From: Lutraria lutraria | Taxonomy: Eukaryota > Mollusca > Bivalvia > Venerida > Mactridae | Direction: 5' to 3' | Length of the DNA stretch: 64,000 nucleotides | Assembly (NCBI GenBank): GCA_964023205.1 | Contig: OZ026833.1 | Location: 3,966,965 to 4,030,964, forward strand | Part shown: piece after piece, positions 23,501-36,165 of the stretch | Layout: each line of letters starts with the position of its first letter | Numbering within the stretch: the first letter of the stretch is position 1 | Program-made: the position numbers and the translations under genes | The notes under the pieces: generated by a model | What the model saw: only the letters and a program-made list of their open reading frames with translations | Databases searched by the model: none | What the model was told of the DNA's origin: nothing

Positions 23501-26500
23501 CCGCATTGTTTGCAGTGTTTTCAGTCAATTCTTCACCATTTCCATTACCAGTCCTAAATAGTTTACCAAAATTGAACATTTTAAGGCTCGAAATATTAGC
23601 AAAACAACGGAAAGACCTGTGGTTGAAAGGATTATGATCAAGTTTTATCGGAAGTTACTGACAATCATGTTGTAATTTTAATAAATTGTTATTCGTGTGC
23701 AAACTTAGTCGCCTTTTTACTGGTATCATGTCCTAACGTTATTTCCTCCCACGATCCTCGACTTTTTATTAGACCCGCGGAACGGTACACGCACTGTATA
23801 GTTGTTTAACCTTTCCCAAGCCTTCAAGGATAATAAAATGAAATTTAGAAATTTCTATCTACCCTATTTTCAACATGCATGTAACCCGCAACTAACATTT
23901 GTGTACGCCTTACCCGGTGTTTATATTCTTTGAATCACTTTCTATCTCTATGTCTGTTTGAACGTGTTGCTGTTGCGCAGAATCAATTTCGTCAACGGGG
24001 GATTTTCTGTTTCCACCAGTCTTTTGTCCCATCTTCAGAATTTCTATTTCTTTCTTTAGTTGTTCGTTTTCCAGTTCTAGTTCTGTTTTGTGTGCTTCTG
24101 GCTCTTCTGTATTTGGATCGGGTTTGGAAGTATTGGTGTCGGAATGTTTTTTCTTCTTTTTAGACTTTTTAGACACTAGTCTGTATTATGATGGTATGTT
24201 TAGTTAAAATTTCATTCAAAAGGACATGAAGTTAATACATTTGGCAGCAATAAGAGGTTCATTAAAAGTTTTTGACAGACTAATACACAATTACTTAAAT
24301 TTGAAAACATTCCGTTTGAAGTAACTCTTAAATAGGAAAATATAACTGTTAACATAAAGAAATAAACATCAATATAAGAATGACACAATATTGGATTTTT
24401 TAAGGCTGAATTATAATGTTTCCCTCATGTTCTCACGATACCCTTGTTTTTAGATAAAATCACGAATAATTAATGCATCTTTACAATTAGTGGATGACAT
24501 CCATCAAATACTTAGCTCGAACTTTAATTTTGAAACGTTTGATGTGTTTTAAATGTAGCTAACCCTGTTTTTGTTTCTTCTATCTCGGCTTCACAGGTTT
24601 CCATATCAGAGCGACGTTGTTTTTCATCAAACGAATAGCTTCTGTTTTCACCAAGTTCGGCTCTTTGCTTTAGGTTATTTATGTCTGTCTTTAAAATTTC
24701 ATTTTCTCGTTCAAGATCCCTTTTTCTTGTTTCAAGATCCCGAAATTCTTGTTGAAGATTTGAAATTCTGGATTCATAATGTGACTTGCTATCACGTTCT
24801 TTCCGCCGTAGTCTACAGAAACCATGCAAAGAGAAAATCATTTCAGGGTAAGTTTCACAAGTTTTATGCCATAATCGAAGTATCGTATTACTAATGTCAA
24901 TTATATTTCTGGGAAATATATTAATTTATGTAAGAATCTGAAACATGATAGTTTTAGTGTGTATCTCATGTCCCCGAGAATCAATTTTTCTCACATTACA
25001 GGCAAGGTACAAATTGAATTGATGGGTAAACTTAGTTAAGTAATAGATAGAAGAACAATCTAGTGGTGAATATATAAGTAGTTCAATCGCTAGTTAGACT
25101 CGGATTTCATAATCACGTATTATATATAATACCAGCACAATGAACCATGTATCATGACAATGTTTTTACGAACATTTCAAATGATTAGTTTAAGGGACGT
25201 ACATGAATTATGGGTTATATAGATATCGGGTTAAGAACAAATATAGGTAAGGATTAGTATTAACACACACAAATCCAAACTTCCCCCAAACATACTAACT
25301 TCTGAAAAAAGAAAATGGTGGGCAAACTGGAGGTGGTCGCTTTGAAATGGTTTGCACCAAAGCTAGAGGGTTAAACTAATAATTATGATAGGCCAACATT
25401 GTGTATTTTAGATTATTTTCTTTGTGTTTTATGCTTTAATTCTTGGAAGTTATTCCGTTCTCACTTACCTTGATTCTGTACTGTCAAGTTCTCTCTTAGT
25501 ATCACGAAGTTCATGTTCTTTGCGGTCAAGACGTTTTTTTAAATTATCATGATCTCTATCTCTGTCTTTATCTCGACGATCATTTTCTGCATTCATTTGA
25601 TCAACTTCACGTTGAAGACTTTCCGCTTTCTCTTGAAGTGCAAGCGTTTCTGTCTCGTGTTCAGCTTTCATATTTTGTACCTCGTCATCTTTTGTTGCCA
25701 ACTGTTTTTCTAGTTCAACTACATTGTCTTGACCTTGAGGGGACTGTTCTGTCGATTTCTGTATATAAATGAACTTAATAAACTCTGAATGATATTATTT
25801 AGGCAAGATCACCCGATACCATACCAAAGCAATAGTATAATATCCGTGGTCCAGACTGGGTGTTATCAAAAGATTGAAAAACTAACCTCATATGTGTATC
25901 GTATCGTGTTTATCCATAAACATTAAATACACAAGCGAAGAAGGTGATATCACAATGTATGATCAATGAAAAAAATCACGGATATGAATAGCACTGAAAT
26001 TGCTGCGTTTCATTAAAAATGAAATTGCAAACAACTAGGTATAAGAAATCATCGCTATTTTAGGGATACATTCTGCAAGGGTCACAAACATGTTAATGTT
26101 CTGATAAATGAAATACTTACATCAATGTCGTCGATTTCCTTCTTAGCTAGAGTGGTCAATTGATCCAACTGCTGAAAATAGCGTTTAAACTCTGTTGAAT
26201 ATTTGACGAGATCTCTCATTGCTGAGAACTGGTCGTCAGTGGGTTTGTCAATGTCATCTTCTGTTTTACTTGGTATATCGTCCCCGCCAACATCTGTCGT
26301 CGGATTATCAATGTTAATTGTGGAATCGGGTATCTCGCCGGCATCTTCATTTTTCCCTTCGTCTTCCCTGAATATGTATACATACTGCTTACAATTGGTT
26401 TGGGATTTTATAAGTGTTAAATCTTAAAAGTGCTCGAATGTTCAAAAAAATCTAAGCGGTGAGTGTACATGTATCAGATTCTTGAACACATTTAATTTAT

Positions 26501-26713
26501 TTGTGTAGCATATGTTCAGTAGTGAAATAAACAAAGGTCTTTGAATATTTCATGACGCTGATAATTATTTCAGATTTTCGATTCCCATTTAGGTAATACT
26601 TACTTGACGGTTTCTACTAACGTTACATACCGGTATTAGAGAATAATAAATAATAAATATTGTATTTTTACAAAATGATTGCAAATGTTATTGTATACGT
26701 ACCCGGAATTCAT
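20563..26713 (-). CDS. MIEAP-like: MIEAP-like (mitochondria-eating protein-like) gene, complete, predicted 849 aa
   Basis: Ten coding exons, all phase-consistent: 26703-26713 (ATG, 11 nt), 26121-26367, 25469-25758, 24564-24812, 23914-24180, 23352-23553 (202 nt), 23051-23131, 22733-22822, 22397-22501 and 20563-21570. A splice acceptor at 26743 shows that the start exon has a noncoding leader joined from further upstream. Order in the protein: an acidic N-terminus beginning MNSG, coiled coil (about 87-355), an N-terminal core with LIERYKKLYEKQWSGAFEIL, helical exons ending EICWLMA, then the C-terminal core (about 505-580: IQDPSVVFAPEP, VDFLVLPAMLR-type strand, GPVIAKGVVQ), then a 265-residue charged tail. 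The tail holds three repeats of about 50 residues around SRNS-I--DEDD[FY] and ends with FGDDTARRMMGTEYDKIENY. In vertebrates MIEAP/SPATA18 acts in mitochondrial quality control and binds cardiolipin. The role here is inferred from the family. Confidence 0.8.
21421..21854. repeat. 434-bp tandem duplication, copy 1
   Basis: Copy 1 covers the first part of the terminal coding exon, its splice acceptor and the adjacent intron. It is followed head to tail by copy 2 (21855-22288) with only about two base differences. Confidence 0.9.
21855..22288 (-). pseudogene. 434-bp tandem duplication, copy 2: truncated decoy exon
   Basis: On the minus strand this copy presents an intact branch/acceptor region and the first half of the terminal exon (IQDPSVVFAPEP to GPVIA), then runs into intron sequence. 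It lies between exon 22397-22501 and the true terminal exon. If spliced in, it would replace the rest of the core and the tail with intron-encoded residues. Normal protein requires skipping it. The near identity of the copies shows a very recent event or an assembly artefact. Confidence 0.8.
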
Positions 26714-26741
26714 GATGTTGATAGTTTCGTCTTATCAAACT

Positions 26742-26894
26742 ACTGAAAGTATAAATGTACGAGTATTGGTATGTATTTTTTCTACATAAAAAATAACATT
26801 TATATAGGATTGTCTATAAGTACTGCTACAACGCAAGTCATGTGTACACTTTTTTCTCTGGATTTAAACGTGACACCAATCGCCCGTGTCATTT
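26742..26894. other. upstream region of the 849-aa gene
   Basis: Immediately upstream of the leader acceptor and just left of the duplicated segment. No TATA or other core promoter element stands out. The transcription start must lie further right because the start exon is spliced. Confidence 0.4.
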
Positions 26895-27090
26895 CGGAGA
26901 TTTTTGCAGCTTTAACGGGGGAGGGAAACCCCAGGCATACACCAGGGTAGAATCACTGACCTTCGGAAGCTAGGTTAACAGAATGCTCTCATTTGAAATA
27001 AGGTCACGGGTGGGATTCAAACTCACAGTGGTGAGGTGCTAGTGGTTACTAGTCAGAGATCGTAACCACTTAACCACGGAGGGTCCTTTT
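26895..27090 (-). repeat. SINE with tRNA-like head and Nin-DC-like domain (unit 1)
   Basis: Read on the minus strand it starts with a tRNA-like head containing a B-box word GAGTTTGAATCCCAC, then AGCTTCCGAAGGTCAGTGAT, TCTACCCTGG and ending TCCCCCGTTAAAGCTGCAAA. This order (head, GGTCGGTGATTCTACC-type core, GTTAAAGCTG) is the Nin-DC domain arrangement of metazoan SINEs. It lies exactly at the left boundary of duplication unit 1. Confidence 0.65.
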
Positions 27091-30000
27091 ATCACATTAT
27101 AAACACAACTATTTAAATCTATATTAGACGACGAGTTTTCAAAATTCTACCTCATATCAAGTTAAAATAAGTATTAGTAATTTAATGCATAAACAAGAAA
27201 GTTCTTAAAATATCCTTAACGAATGTATATTCAATAAGAAATTTACCGTGGAGTCACTCTCCATGTTGTATTAACACATTATGTCAACCTTTTGTGGTCT
27301 TAAAGGGTCGCTCTATATTTACCGGTACGTAATCTAAATGTTTATCTTTCAGCTCTTCCAAATTAGATACGATTTAGATTGATCTTAAAAATTTACTGTA
27401 TTACGAAAAGGTATCGATTTTTTGCTAAGATCTTCAATACCCTATATTATGTTCACCCACAGAGCGTACAACCTTATGTTCAATATAAACTATTCATAAT
27501 TCAAGTTGTAGTATTAATTAGAATATCAGGTTTCTGTCATAAAGCATGTACTTTACAACAGTCAAAATAGTTACGCCGATATATCTGTTTAAACTATCTT
27601 GTTTCAAAGTATAGGATTTTTTTCTGAAGTACAAATCCTGTATTTTCATATTAATAAACTTTTTGCAACATGAATAATGATTTAATAATAAAACAATATT
27701 TCCAAGCTCCTTAAAGCAGTTAGAAAGTAATTGATGATGTTTGTGATAATATTTTTGCCAATCCAAACAAATGTGTCCATGTTTTGTTCTGAAACAATTC
27801 ACCATCCTTTATTTATCTTGAAACATTAAAATTGACATTCAGTCGGAAGTTTAAAGATGGTATCTTTATTGTACAAGATACGAAATTAATACAACCTTAA
27901 ACCGAACTTAACGTTTCTAAACTATTTCAATAAAAGTCAGAAAAAAATATCAACGGTCCTCATCAAGACATGCATGAATATTATATTTTATGAAATTGAA
28001 TTAACGCGTTAATTTCCTTTTTATATTTCTAATATTTACAAACAAACAAGGGTGACTCACCTAGAAATATAATCCAATAAGTTTGTTCACAAAGAATTAG
28101 TTATTAAACAAGATTCATTTTAGTACATAGACGTAAATCTACATATGGTATCAACACCGAAGATCAGTCCGATATTCACTTCTTTATAACGAATAATTAC
28201 TTTTAACTGTCCGTTAAACTAGAAAAAATACATGTTGAGTTCAAGTTTAACTCCATTATGCATTATGTTACAATGCATTTATAGTTGAACTTGTATTTCT
28301 TACCGAAGTCACAAACAGTATCGAGTCCGTTGATCGACCGTTTATGTTTAATGAGGTATTTTGCGACAAAGAGTCTATTTTTAAAACGCATACTACAGAG
28401 TTTGTATACACATGCAAATATATTTTATTATATAGTTGTAGAAAAGAGATAAATTATCGATTTGAAATTTCATCTGAAAAAATGGTGGAATAAGTGGTTC
28501 ACAGTAGGAGTTCACTGTACAGAATACCATACGCGTTATACACTGCGAGGTGTACTTTGCTGTACAAGTCGTGAAATATACCCAATAAAAAGTTTGGTTA
28601 TTGTGTCAGTGTGCAAGATATCTGTATACGTCCGAAGAGTGTTTGCTCATTATGTTGCATGCGATTATAAGTTTATCCATGTTAGCAGAAACATACCTAC
28701 TGTATTCTATAGTAGCGTGAACAAGCGGCATCTCTCAAAGTACATAATATCAATATATTTTCTAAAATGCGGTATTTTAACGCAAGAATTAATAAAAACA
28801 ATCTGCACTTATGGTTAAAAATAGTCTACGTTTCTTTGTAACATAACTTTTATGTGTATTTCAGCGTAAGCATAAGGCATATTACCATGAAAAGTACCAA
28901 TTGAATACGTGTTATTCTATGTATGTAACTACATGCTCGTGCGAACTGTCTCTCTTTTTTTAGATGATGCAAGCCGGACTCATAGCTAATCTTATTGGAA
29001 AGTGCCAAAAATCATGTCATTGTGTTTTTTATGTCGAACTCGTTGTAACTTGTACGTATGAATCTTATTTTTAACCGAGACAATATAACTCAAAGGCATT
29101 TACTTTGAAAGAGTAATGGCATTTAAAATTTAGTAGTTTTCCTCTATTTCCGAGGTGTATGAAATTCACCTTGATACACACGAGTTCACTTAAAACCAAG
29201 TTGCAGCCTCACTCGCATAGTGCTTTTTTGAAGTATATGTAGATACAAGAGCGACTGAATACAATTTATTATACATTGTAACCGAAAAGAAAATTAAAAC
29301 GATGATGATATTGATGTTTGCTATTTTTTCATTGTAACTGACAACAATACCAGCATTGAAACTGAGCACCACAGTAAAGAAAGATAACATATCTACTATT
29401 TGATAATGATTTTATCGAACTTTACACGCCTTATGATACATACTTTTTAAGTGTTTTTTATGACTAATTACTCAGTTAATGTCAATAAAATTCAAGGAAA
29501 ACTTTGCAAATATAATGTATTAAAATGTGTGTAAATTTCGATAAAATGCGTTCCTTGTATGTCTTCTATTTTATTTGGAACATAAGTGACCGGTCAGACA
29601 TTCTATTCAGTTTGTATTACTAGATATTGTGCTCTTTTGTTACACTTTGCAATCACTTTATACAATCAAAGCACTGAGAGTACTGTCAGAAGCAAAAGTT
29701 AAAATGTAATTCATAATATCTGGTAAATGTGCATTACATTGTTTGGACTAATAATTTCCTCAAAATAGTCAGCTTTGGCTCAGTGAAATGAAGACGTTTT
29801 GGTAGAGGTTCACTTGTCATGTTCCCAATTCTGTTAAAGTTGATAGTAAACTCATACCTTCACTTCTTGTTCACTGTAAAACACGTCTGACCCTTAAAAC
29901 TTCGTAATTATATAATAATAGAGTTAGTTTTTCCTTCATTAGGGTTAACTCTTTAGCGATGTGGTTGAGTGTTAATTTATTTTAAGTTTTATGTTGAAGA

Positions 30001-31312
30001 TGTTTTTATTAAAGATGTATTACACAAACCCATCTCGCAAATAAGAAAGTCATTCCGCAAGATCGAGTGCATTCCGTACTTTATATCTATCCGGTAGGCG
30101 GAGTTACGGTTAACTGGTGTCCTCGCCCTGCTAGTGTCTTTTATCGATTCCCGTGTATATAGTAGCGAAGCGTACAATGAATGAAACTTTTGTGCGGATG
30201 AATACTGAATTATTAAACTCAATAGTTTTACAGTTGGAAATGCCATTACAATGTAATTATTCAAAATGAACATAATCCTGCAATATATCCAACTTGTATC
30301 ATAACTGCAATCGGTAGAGTTATACAACCGATGGTACTATTTTACAACGCGAATGTATGGCGTCACGTTTTTTGTCAAAACAAAACTGGGTGTATAACTA
30401 TAGAAGCACTCGCTTCGCTTTTGCTTCTAAAAAGCTACATTGTTCTAAATTATATGCGGATTATAGTAAACGAATGTGTTTATCTATAGTATTTCAGGAA
30501 ATCGTCTGTTGAGACAGCTCTAAATGGTAATCTACCACTCAAAAACAAAAAACCATATGACAAAATGTGAAAACAACATATCCATTTTATATGTTAAAAC
30601 AAGAATGTGAAATATGTAGAACAAAATAAATTTCAAGTTTGGAATAAAAACAACAAAGAAACACCGCAAATCTTTAAATAACACAATAACTCAGTTTAAA
30701 TATGATTATGATGTAAATGAAACATCGGTCACATCTTCACTTATGTCATTCAGCTTCATTGTTATGCCTCTAAGCATGAGTAATATTCATTGTTAAGTTA
30801 CATGCAGTAAAAAGATAGGGTACATCTTTCTGCCCATTGTTCAAGAAAAAAGTGTTTTATCGTCTTATTTTTGGGGTTGTACTATCAAATGTTATTGACA
30901 AATGTCTGAAAATGTAGACCGGAAAGGTTTTTGAAACATTGTTAAAAAATGCTCTTGATTTGTTATGTCTATCAAATGGGTCATTCTATTTGAAAATGTT
31001 AGCAAAACATATGTAAATATATCTAGGAACTGTCTCTGCTATGTAGGTCTGGTAGGGGCCTGTAAATTTGAAATTTTGTATTCCAACATTAGAGTAACAA
31101 ACATTACATGAAACAAGGAATTGAAGTTTCTACATAGTACACACCAGTCAGAATATTGTATATTTTAAACGTCTCTGAATTGAATACTCTACGTCTATGT
31201 GAAAGAATCGTACATTTGCAGTAAAAAATTGAAATCGTTGTTCGTGATCACGGAAAAATTATTTAACCACACTGATAAGCACTCAGCAGTAGACTCAACT
31301 GCTTATTTACAT
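27091..31312. other. noncoding part of unit 1
   Basis: No supported exon. The frame at 28462-28818 is partly shared with unit 2 but is broken there, so it is conserved by duplication, not by coding. About 750 bp (29.67-30.43 kb) has no counterpart in unit 2. It ends near TAGAAGCA...TTGCTTCTA, a short inverted repeat at 30400-30429. Confidence 0.5.
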
Positions 31313-34300
31313 TTAGTGTTTTAGATATTCTTTTATCTTGTCATAGTTCGATCCCATGATAAGCCTCGCCGTTACTTCACCAAATGTATGTTTTACCCGA
31401 TAGTACTCAATCACTTCTTCTTCTCTCGGATGAAATAGTTCTTTGCGATGAGAATAATCGCCATACTTTGTATGAATTCGTGGCTCAACGGTAGTTCTAG
31501 AAAATTGAGTTTCTGTGTATGTTTGCAAGTAATCAGGCGTTCGACTTCTGTCATCATATTTTTCCCGACGAAGATCTTTCTCCTGGTAATTCCTATGTCT
31601 ATTCGCATAATCATCTTGACCATGATGTTTCTCTGACCATTGAGTAGAATATTCTCCATCTTGTATCCAGTTATGTTTTGTTCTTGTAGTTAAGTTGTCT
31701 TCATGTCGAGGATATCTGACCAAGGTCTGTTTTTCTTCTTGTCTTGTGTCTTTTGTACCTCTGTTTCTTGCATCAGGTGGAGCAGTTGATGGTCTCTTCA
31801 ATGGCTGTACTACACCTTTAGCCAGCACAGGACCTGCTGAATGAAGTAGTACTGCTGGCCAAACAGGGAAATCTACTTTGGTACCACTCACTGTGTACGC
31901 GCTGTACACATCAGAGCTATAAGTATCACCTTTCTTCGGTACCGGGGCAAGTGCAACCGGCGGGTCCTGGATCTGAAATACATGAATATTCAAACTCAAA
32001 CAATTGTATTTTGTGTCCAAACCTTAACGTATGTGTATGAAATCAACCAAGAACAGATACAAGTTTTCGCAGTTCCATTTGCCACAAAATGAGATTCTTA
32101 ATAATGATTTGAAAAACTAATCATCTTATTCATCTTCGATTAAATGTTTTTTTCACCAATATCAAAATTAAAATTTGAAATTTTACCGCCATTAGCCAAC
32201 ATATTTCGAAGCATTCTTCAGTGTAATCGCTCACATACTCTGTCTGAGAAGGGAGTTGTTCTGTCTTCAACCATGTCTGGTATTTCTAAAATATATAAGT
32301 AAAATATTTGTAATAGTGTTTTAAACACAATAATACTAGTCTTATTTCTCGATTAATCTAATTATCGTGGAATTCAGTAAAAGTATAAAATGTTTTGACA
32401 ATATCTCAAAAAGACTATGTAAAAAAGATATTCATATAAAATATTAAACATAACGTAGACGATGGTTTATAAACCATTTGGCGGATCAGACTACAGAAAA
32501 CGCATACTTTTTAACAGAACAGGGTCGATATATCTATAACATAAATATTAACAGGGACACTATGCTTCATGTTTTTAAAAAACTAGAGAACGTCCGAACA
32601 AGCCCGCTCTTAATAAATGAGTTTAACTTATGCATAACGTTGTTAACAAAATCTTTCTCGCACTTTAACGACTGCTCAAAGATAGAACATTTGTTTAAAA
32701 TAAATAAACATTTTACCTCGAACACATGTTTCATACTTTCTGATGACGAAGCTTTCCTGCAATCCTTAATGTATTTAACCACGGTAGCAGGCACACCAAG
32801 CTTTCTCTGTAAACACAAACATTATCACACTGAAGAAATAATCGTATTCTGAGACACGTTTTATGTTCAGTAAGCAACCGACGTCGGTTATTTGAAGTAT
32901 ATGTGTACAATCGTCTTAGTTTCAATTACAAATCTTCAAATTGATTTCAAAGATGATGAGAATGTTTGGTTTCAATTTTTTTACTTCATTAGATTATCTT
33001 ACCACTCTATCGGACTGAGTAATCACTTTCTGAATTTCCTCCATTTGTAGTCTACTCTCTTCATCACAAAATTCTTTAGTTTTCTACAATTATAAGTAAC
33101 ACTTTCATAAATAAATGTGTTTAATTTTTATATAATATGTTTGATTATTTTGTATAAATTTATGCCAATCAGCGTGCCTATGGTGTTAATTTCTAAGTAT
33201 AGCCAAACCTGTCTTAGCGGCATTTGTCGAATAAAGTAGAAGCCATTGTTTTGCAATCGTCATTGATCTTTTAGAGCAAAATGACCTTCAATTAAGGGAA
33301 ACAAAAGAGGAACAAATGTCACATTTTGTCTTTTCCAAGTGTGACCATTGTTCACAGATTTGGCTATAGTTCAGTTCATGTTCAATATATAGTAAAGGCG
33401 AGTAAAGTAAAATTGTATAATATCATGTGGGATGAAAATACTTCTTACGGTAAATATTGTCAATAAAACCGTAATGACATTCTTTTCATCCTGTCCGTAC
33501 ACTTTTTCCAGTTTTTCAAAAGCATCAGTCCACTGATTATCATATAATTCTCGGTAACGTTCGGCAAGATTTGTTGGCCGGTTTCTATCGCTGAGATCTG
33601 CTATGTTTGGATTGTTGTCAGTTAGTTTATCCCCCATAAGTTTGCTCAATCTGAAATCGGTGTTATAGTTATCATGACTTAAATGAGTACCGCGGTGCGC
33701 TTATACATGAATTGAATGATACGAAGATAAAATTCCAACGGTATCGTATTTATTGACTTTAACATTAACTTAGCAAGTTTAGGTTTTACGTTTATCCAAG
33801 GATTAATGGCGACCCTTTTTTGTCTGTACATGTTTTTGACAGAAATACCTCTTGAGTGTGTATACTGAGTATCCTATTTCAAAACTCACCGAAGTTTCGT
33901 CTCCTCTAATTCGACCTTTGTCAGACGGAGTTCATTCTCGGTTCGTTGAAGACGTCTTTCATAATCTTCATTACCGTCAAATGTTTTTCCTCTTTTATTA
34001 TTTCTCGATGTTTCAATCTCTTTCTGCAGACTATTATTTTTCTGTTGTAATTTATATATTTCTTGTTGGTATTCATCTTCCATTTGTCGTATTTTGGAAG
34101 ACTTCGATGCAAGCTCATTTTCCATTTCTTTTAGTTTTGTCTGCTTCTCCCGGCCACTTAGTACGGATTTCTGTAATTACACACCACTTTCGCTCACAAA
34201 ACATAAAAAATGATATCAAGGTGATTCATTTGGACCGAGGTAAGGAATATTCTACTTTAGTTGGTTCGTCATTAAATGGTATGTTTAACATTTACAAGAT

Positions 34301-35399
34301 ATTAAGTTTAATATCAAATGTATTAGTACATGTATATGCAATAGGCAATTATGCACTTGAGTACACATTATAAAAAAACAAACAATCTACAAGTATACAT
34401 ATACATGTACAGTCAATTATCTAATAAATCATGATACATACAACGTATGTAAATAAAATAGTGCCTGATCAGTGCCAAATAAAAAAAACATACACACACA
34501 CAAAACACACACACAAAACACACATACAAGACACACACACAAGACAAAAATTAACATTTAACATGCATTGTATCATTTTACCTGCATTTGTATAAAAATG
34601 TCGAAATGAAAAGTAGATTCGTGTGTATGCCACAGCAAGATAATTTAGCATACAACAGAAGCTGGAAGATTTGTTTGTGAAAAATAATATATATTTGGCC
34701 AATGTTCAACACAATTTAAATAATTTGGCTAATGTTGAACACAATTTAACTGCATTTGTATTGTTATGAGTTGTAGCTTACTGTCATACATTTTATAAAT
34801 GTACCTCATTTAGCTCTTTTTGCGCTTTGTCGGTCAACCGGCCCAGCTTCTGCAGGTGCTCTTTATAATATTTCACCAGTTCTGTTGTCGCTGGCATGTT
34901 TACAATGCTTTCTTCGTAAGTGTTGGCTTCGGATTCGCTAGTCGAAGTACTGTCGATTAACTTCGTTATGTGGCTTCGTGCAGAACCCGGCCTCCCATTA
35001 TACATCGACCGTTTGCCTGTTTCTTTCCTTGATGTATAATGAAGGCGTTAAACAATTATTCACTAGGTTTTGGTTTAGTGGATTTTAAATATTTGTATTC
35101 ATTTCAGGGGCAATGTACTCATGCTCGTAATGAATTATTCTACAAAAGTTATTAAATTCCTACTGGTTAAAGAAATTCACAAAATAACATTGTATGAAAA
35201 AATGACTGTATGAATCTCTACCCTCGACCAATATGAAATCGCAAGGTTGATATTTATGCACTAGAATACGCCTTAATCTTATTTCATTCTTCAGCATTGC
35301 CCTATTTATATAAAAGACATACAATAATCACATATAAATAAGTACATGTATCATTTTTCTTCTCTTCTTATCAAGACTTATATCTTACCTTGAGTTCAT
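31313..35399 (-). CDS. MIEAP-like: MIEAP-like gene, unit 1 paralogue, complete, predicted 548 aa
   Basis: Eight coding exons in consistent phase: 35389-35399 (ATG, 11 nt, MNS), 34805-35027, 33890-34170, 33449-33650 (202 nt), 33003-33083 (81), 32717-32806 (90), 32187-32285 (99) and 31313-31972. An acceptor at 35425 shows a spliced noncoding leader. Order: a Ser/Thr-rich start, coiled coil (about 78-172, MENELASKSSKIRQMEDEY), an N-terminal core (ADLSDRNRPTNLAERYRELY, then DNQWTDAFEKLE), helical segments RKLGVPATVVKYIKDCRKAS and ECFEICWLMA, the C-terminal core from residue 330 (IQDPPVALAPVPKKGDTYSS, VDFPVWPAVLLHSAGPVLAK), then a charged tail and the C-terminal FG-x3-AR-x2-MG-x2-YDKI motif. No signal peptide or membrane segment is seen. 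The function is inferred from MIEAP/SPATA18, a mitochondrial quality-control protein. Confidence 0.8.
34493..34552. repeat. CA-rich microsatellite in intron
   Basis: Runs of ACACAC broken by AAAC, within the intron between the second and third coding exons. A shorter version is at 50165-50205 in the unit 2 paralogue. Confidence 0.8.
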
Positions 35400-35424
35400 A
35401 TCTACAGTGTGTGTTACAACAAGT

Positions 35425-35934
35425 CTGAAAATATAATTGCATTAAACAACTAGAATAGATTATTTCAATGTTATCTTCGATTTTAGTGTTTTAAATCTTT
35501 TACACGCTATTATTATATTGATTTAAAAAAAAACAAAAAAAGATCTTAAGCATTACTTCAAATAATATACTTCACTACTGTGAATGTTAGCAGGTATGAA
35601 TTACCGATTTAAACAATAAAATTATCAGATTTAAAACAATACTTTACGGTTATCAAAATGGTAGTTAAGTTATTTGTCTGTACACAATCCACTTTGTTTA
35701 ATGTGCCGACTTTATGAGAAATTTAAAATGCGATAACACAAAATTGAAATTATAAAAATTATATTTAACCCCAAAATTGTATAAGTATGGAGAGAACAAT
35801 CACAATTATGTCTGATAGTAGTTTAAATGCATTTAAATTGCGACATTTGGCATAACATACACGTGCACCTGTTGAACAAATGATAAAATACATATTCCGT
35901 TATACGATAGTTATAGGTGGGTCAATTGTCTTTC
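35425..35934. other. upstream region of the unit 1 paralogue
   Basis: AT-rich with no supported feature. It should contain the leader intron and possibly the first exon, but no core promoter element is convincing. Confidence 0.4.
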
Positions 35935-36165
35935 ACTAGACTAAGTCATCACTAGCCCGTCACTGCTCTGAGTTTGAATCCCTCTCAGGCAGAGAAATTT
36001 CACATGTGAGGAAGTTGTACAGCTAGCTTGCGGAAGGTCGGTGATTCTACCGGGTAGGATTCTAGGAGTACAACTGGGGGGTCTTCCTCAATCCGTTAAA
36101 GCTGGAAAGTTGCCAAGTGACTCTCGTGTTGACACGACGTTAAACCCCAGTGAAGCTATTTGTGA
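35935..36165 (+). repeat. SINE with tRNA-like head and Nin-DC domain (unit 1)
   Basis: The head includes a B-box-like GAGTTTGAATCCCTC, followed by CTAGCTTGCGGAAGGTCGGT, GATTCTACCGGG, GGGGTCTTCCTC, GTTAAAGCTGGAAAGTTGCC and a tail ending GACACGACGTTAAACCCCAG. This is the classic word order of Nin-DC SINEs of molluscs and other metazoans. The unit 2 copy is at 51695-51910, so the insertion predates the duplication. Confidence 0.8.

Noticed and set aside
28462..28818. Plus-strand frame of 118 residues with a counterpart in unit 2
   Set aside because: The counterpart is frameshifted and truncated; similarity follows from the duplication.
32478..32852. Plus-strand frame of 124 residues conserved at 47412-47786
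   Set aside because: It is antisense to the 90-nt coding exon and its intron in the MIEAP-like genes.
33852..34373. Plus-strand frame of 173 residues, also at 49487-49981
   Set aside because: It is antisense to the coiled-coil exon; Lys/Glu-rich exons often leave the opposite strand open.
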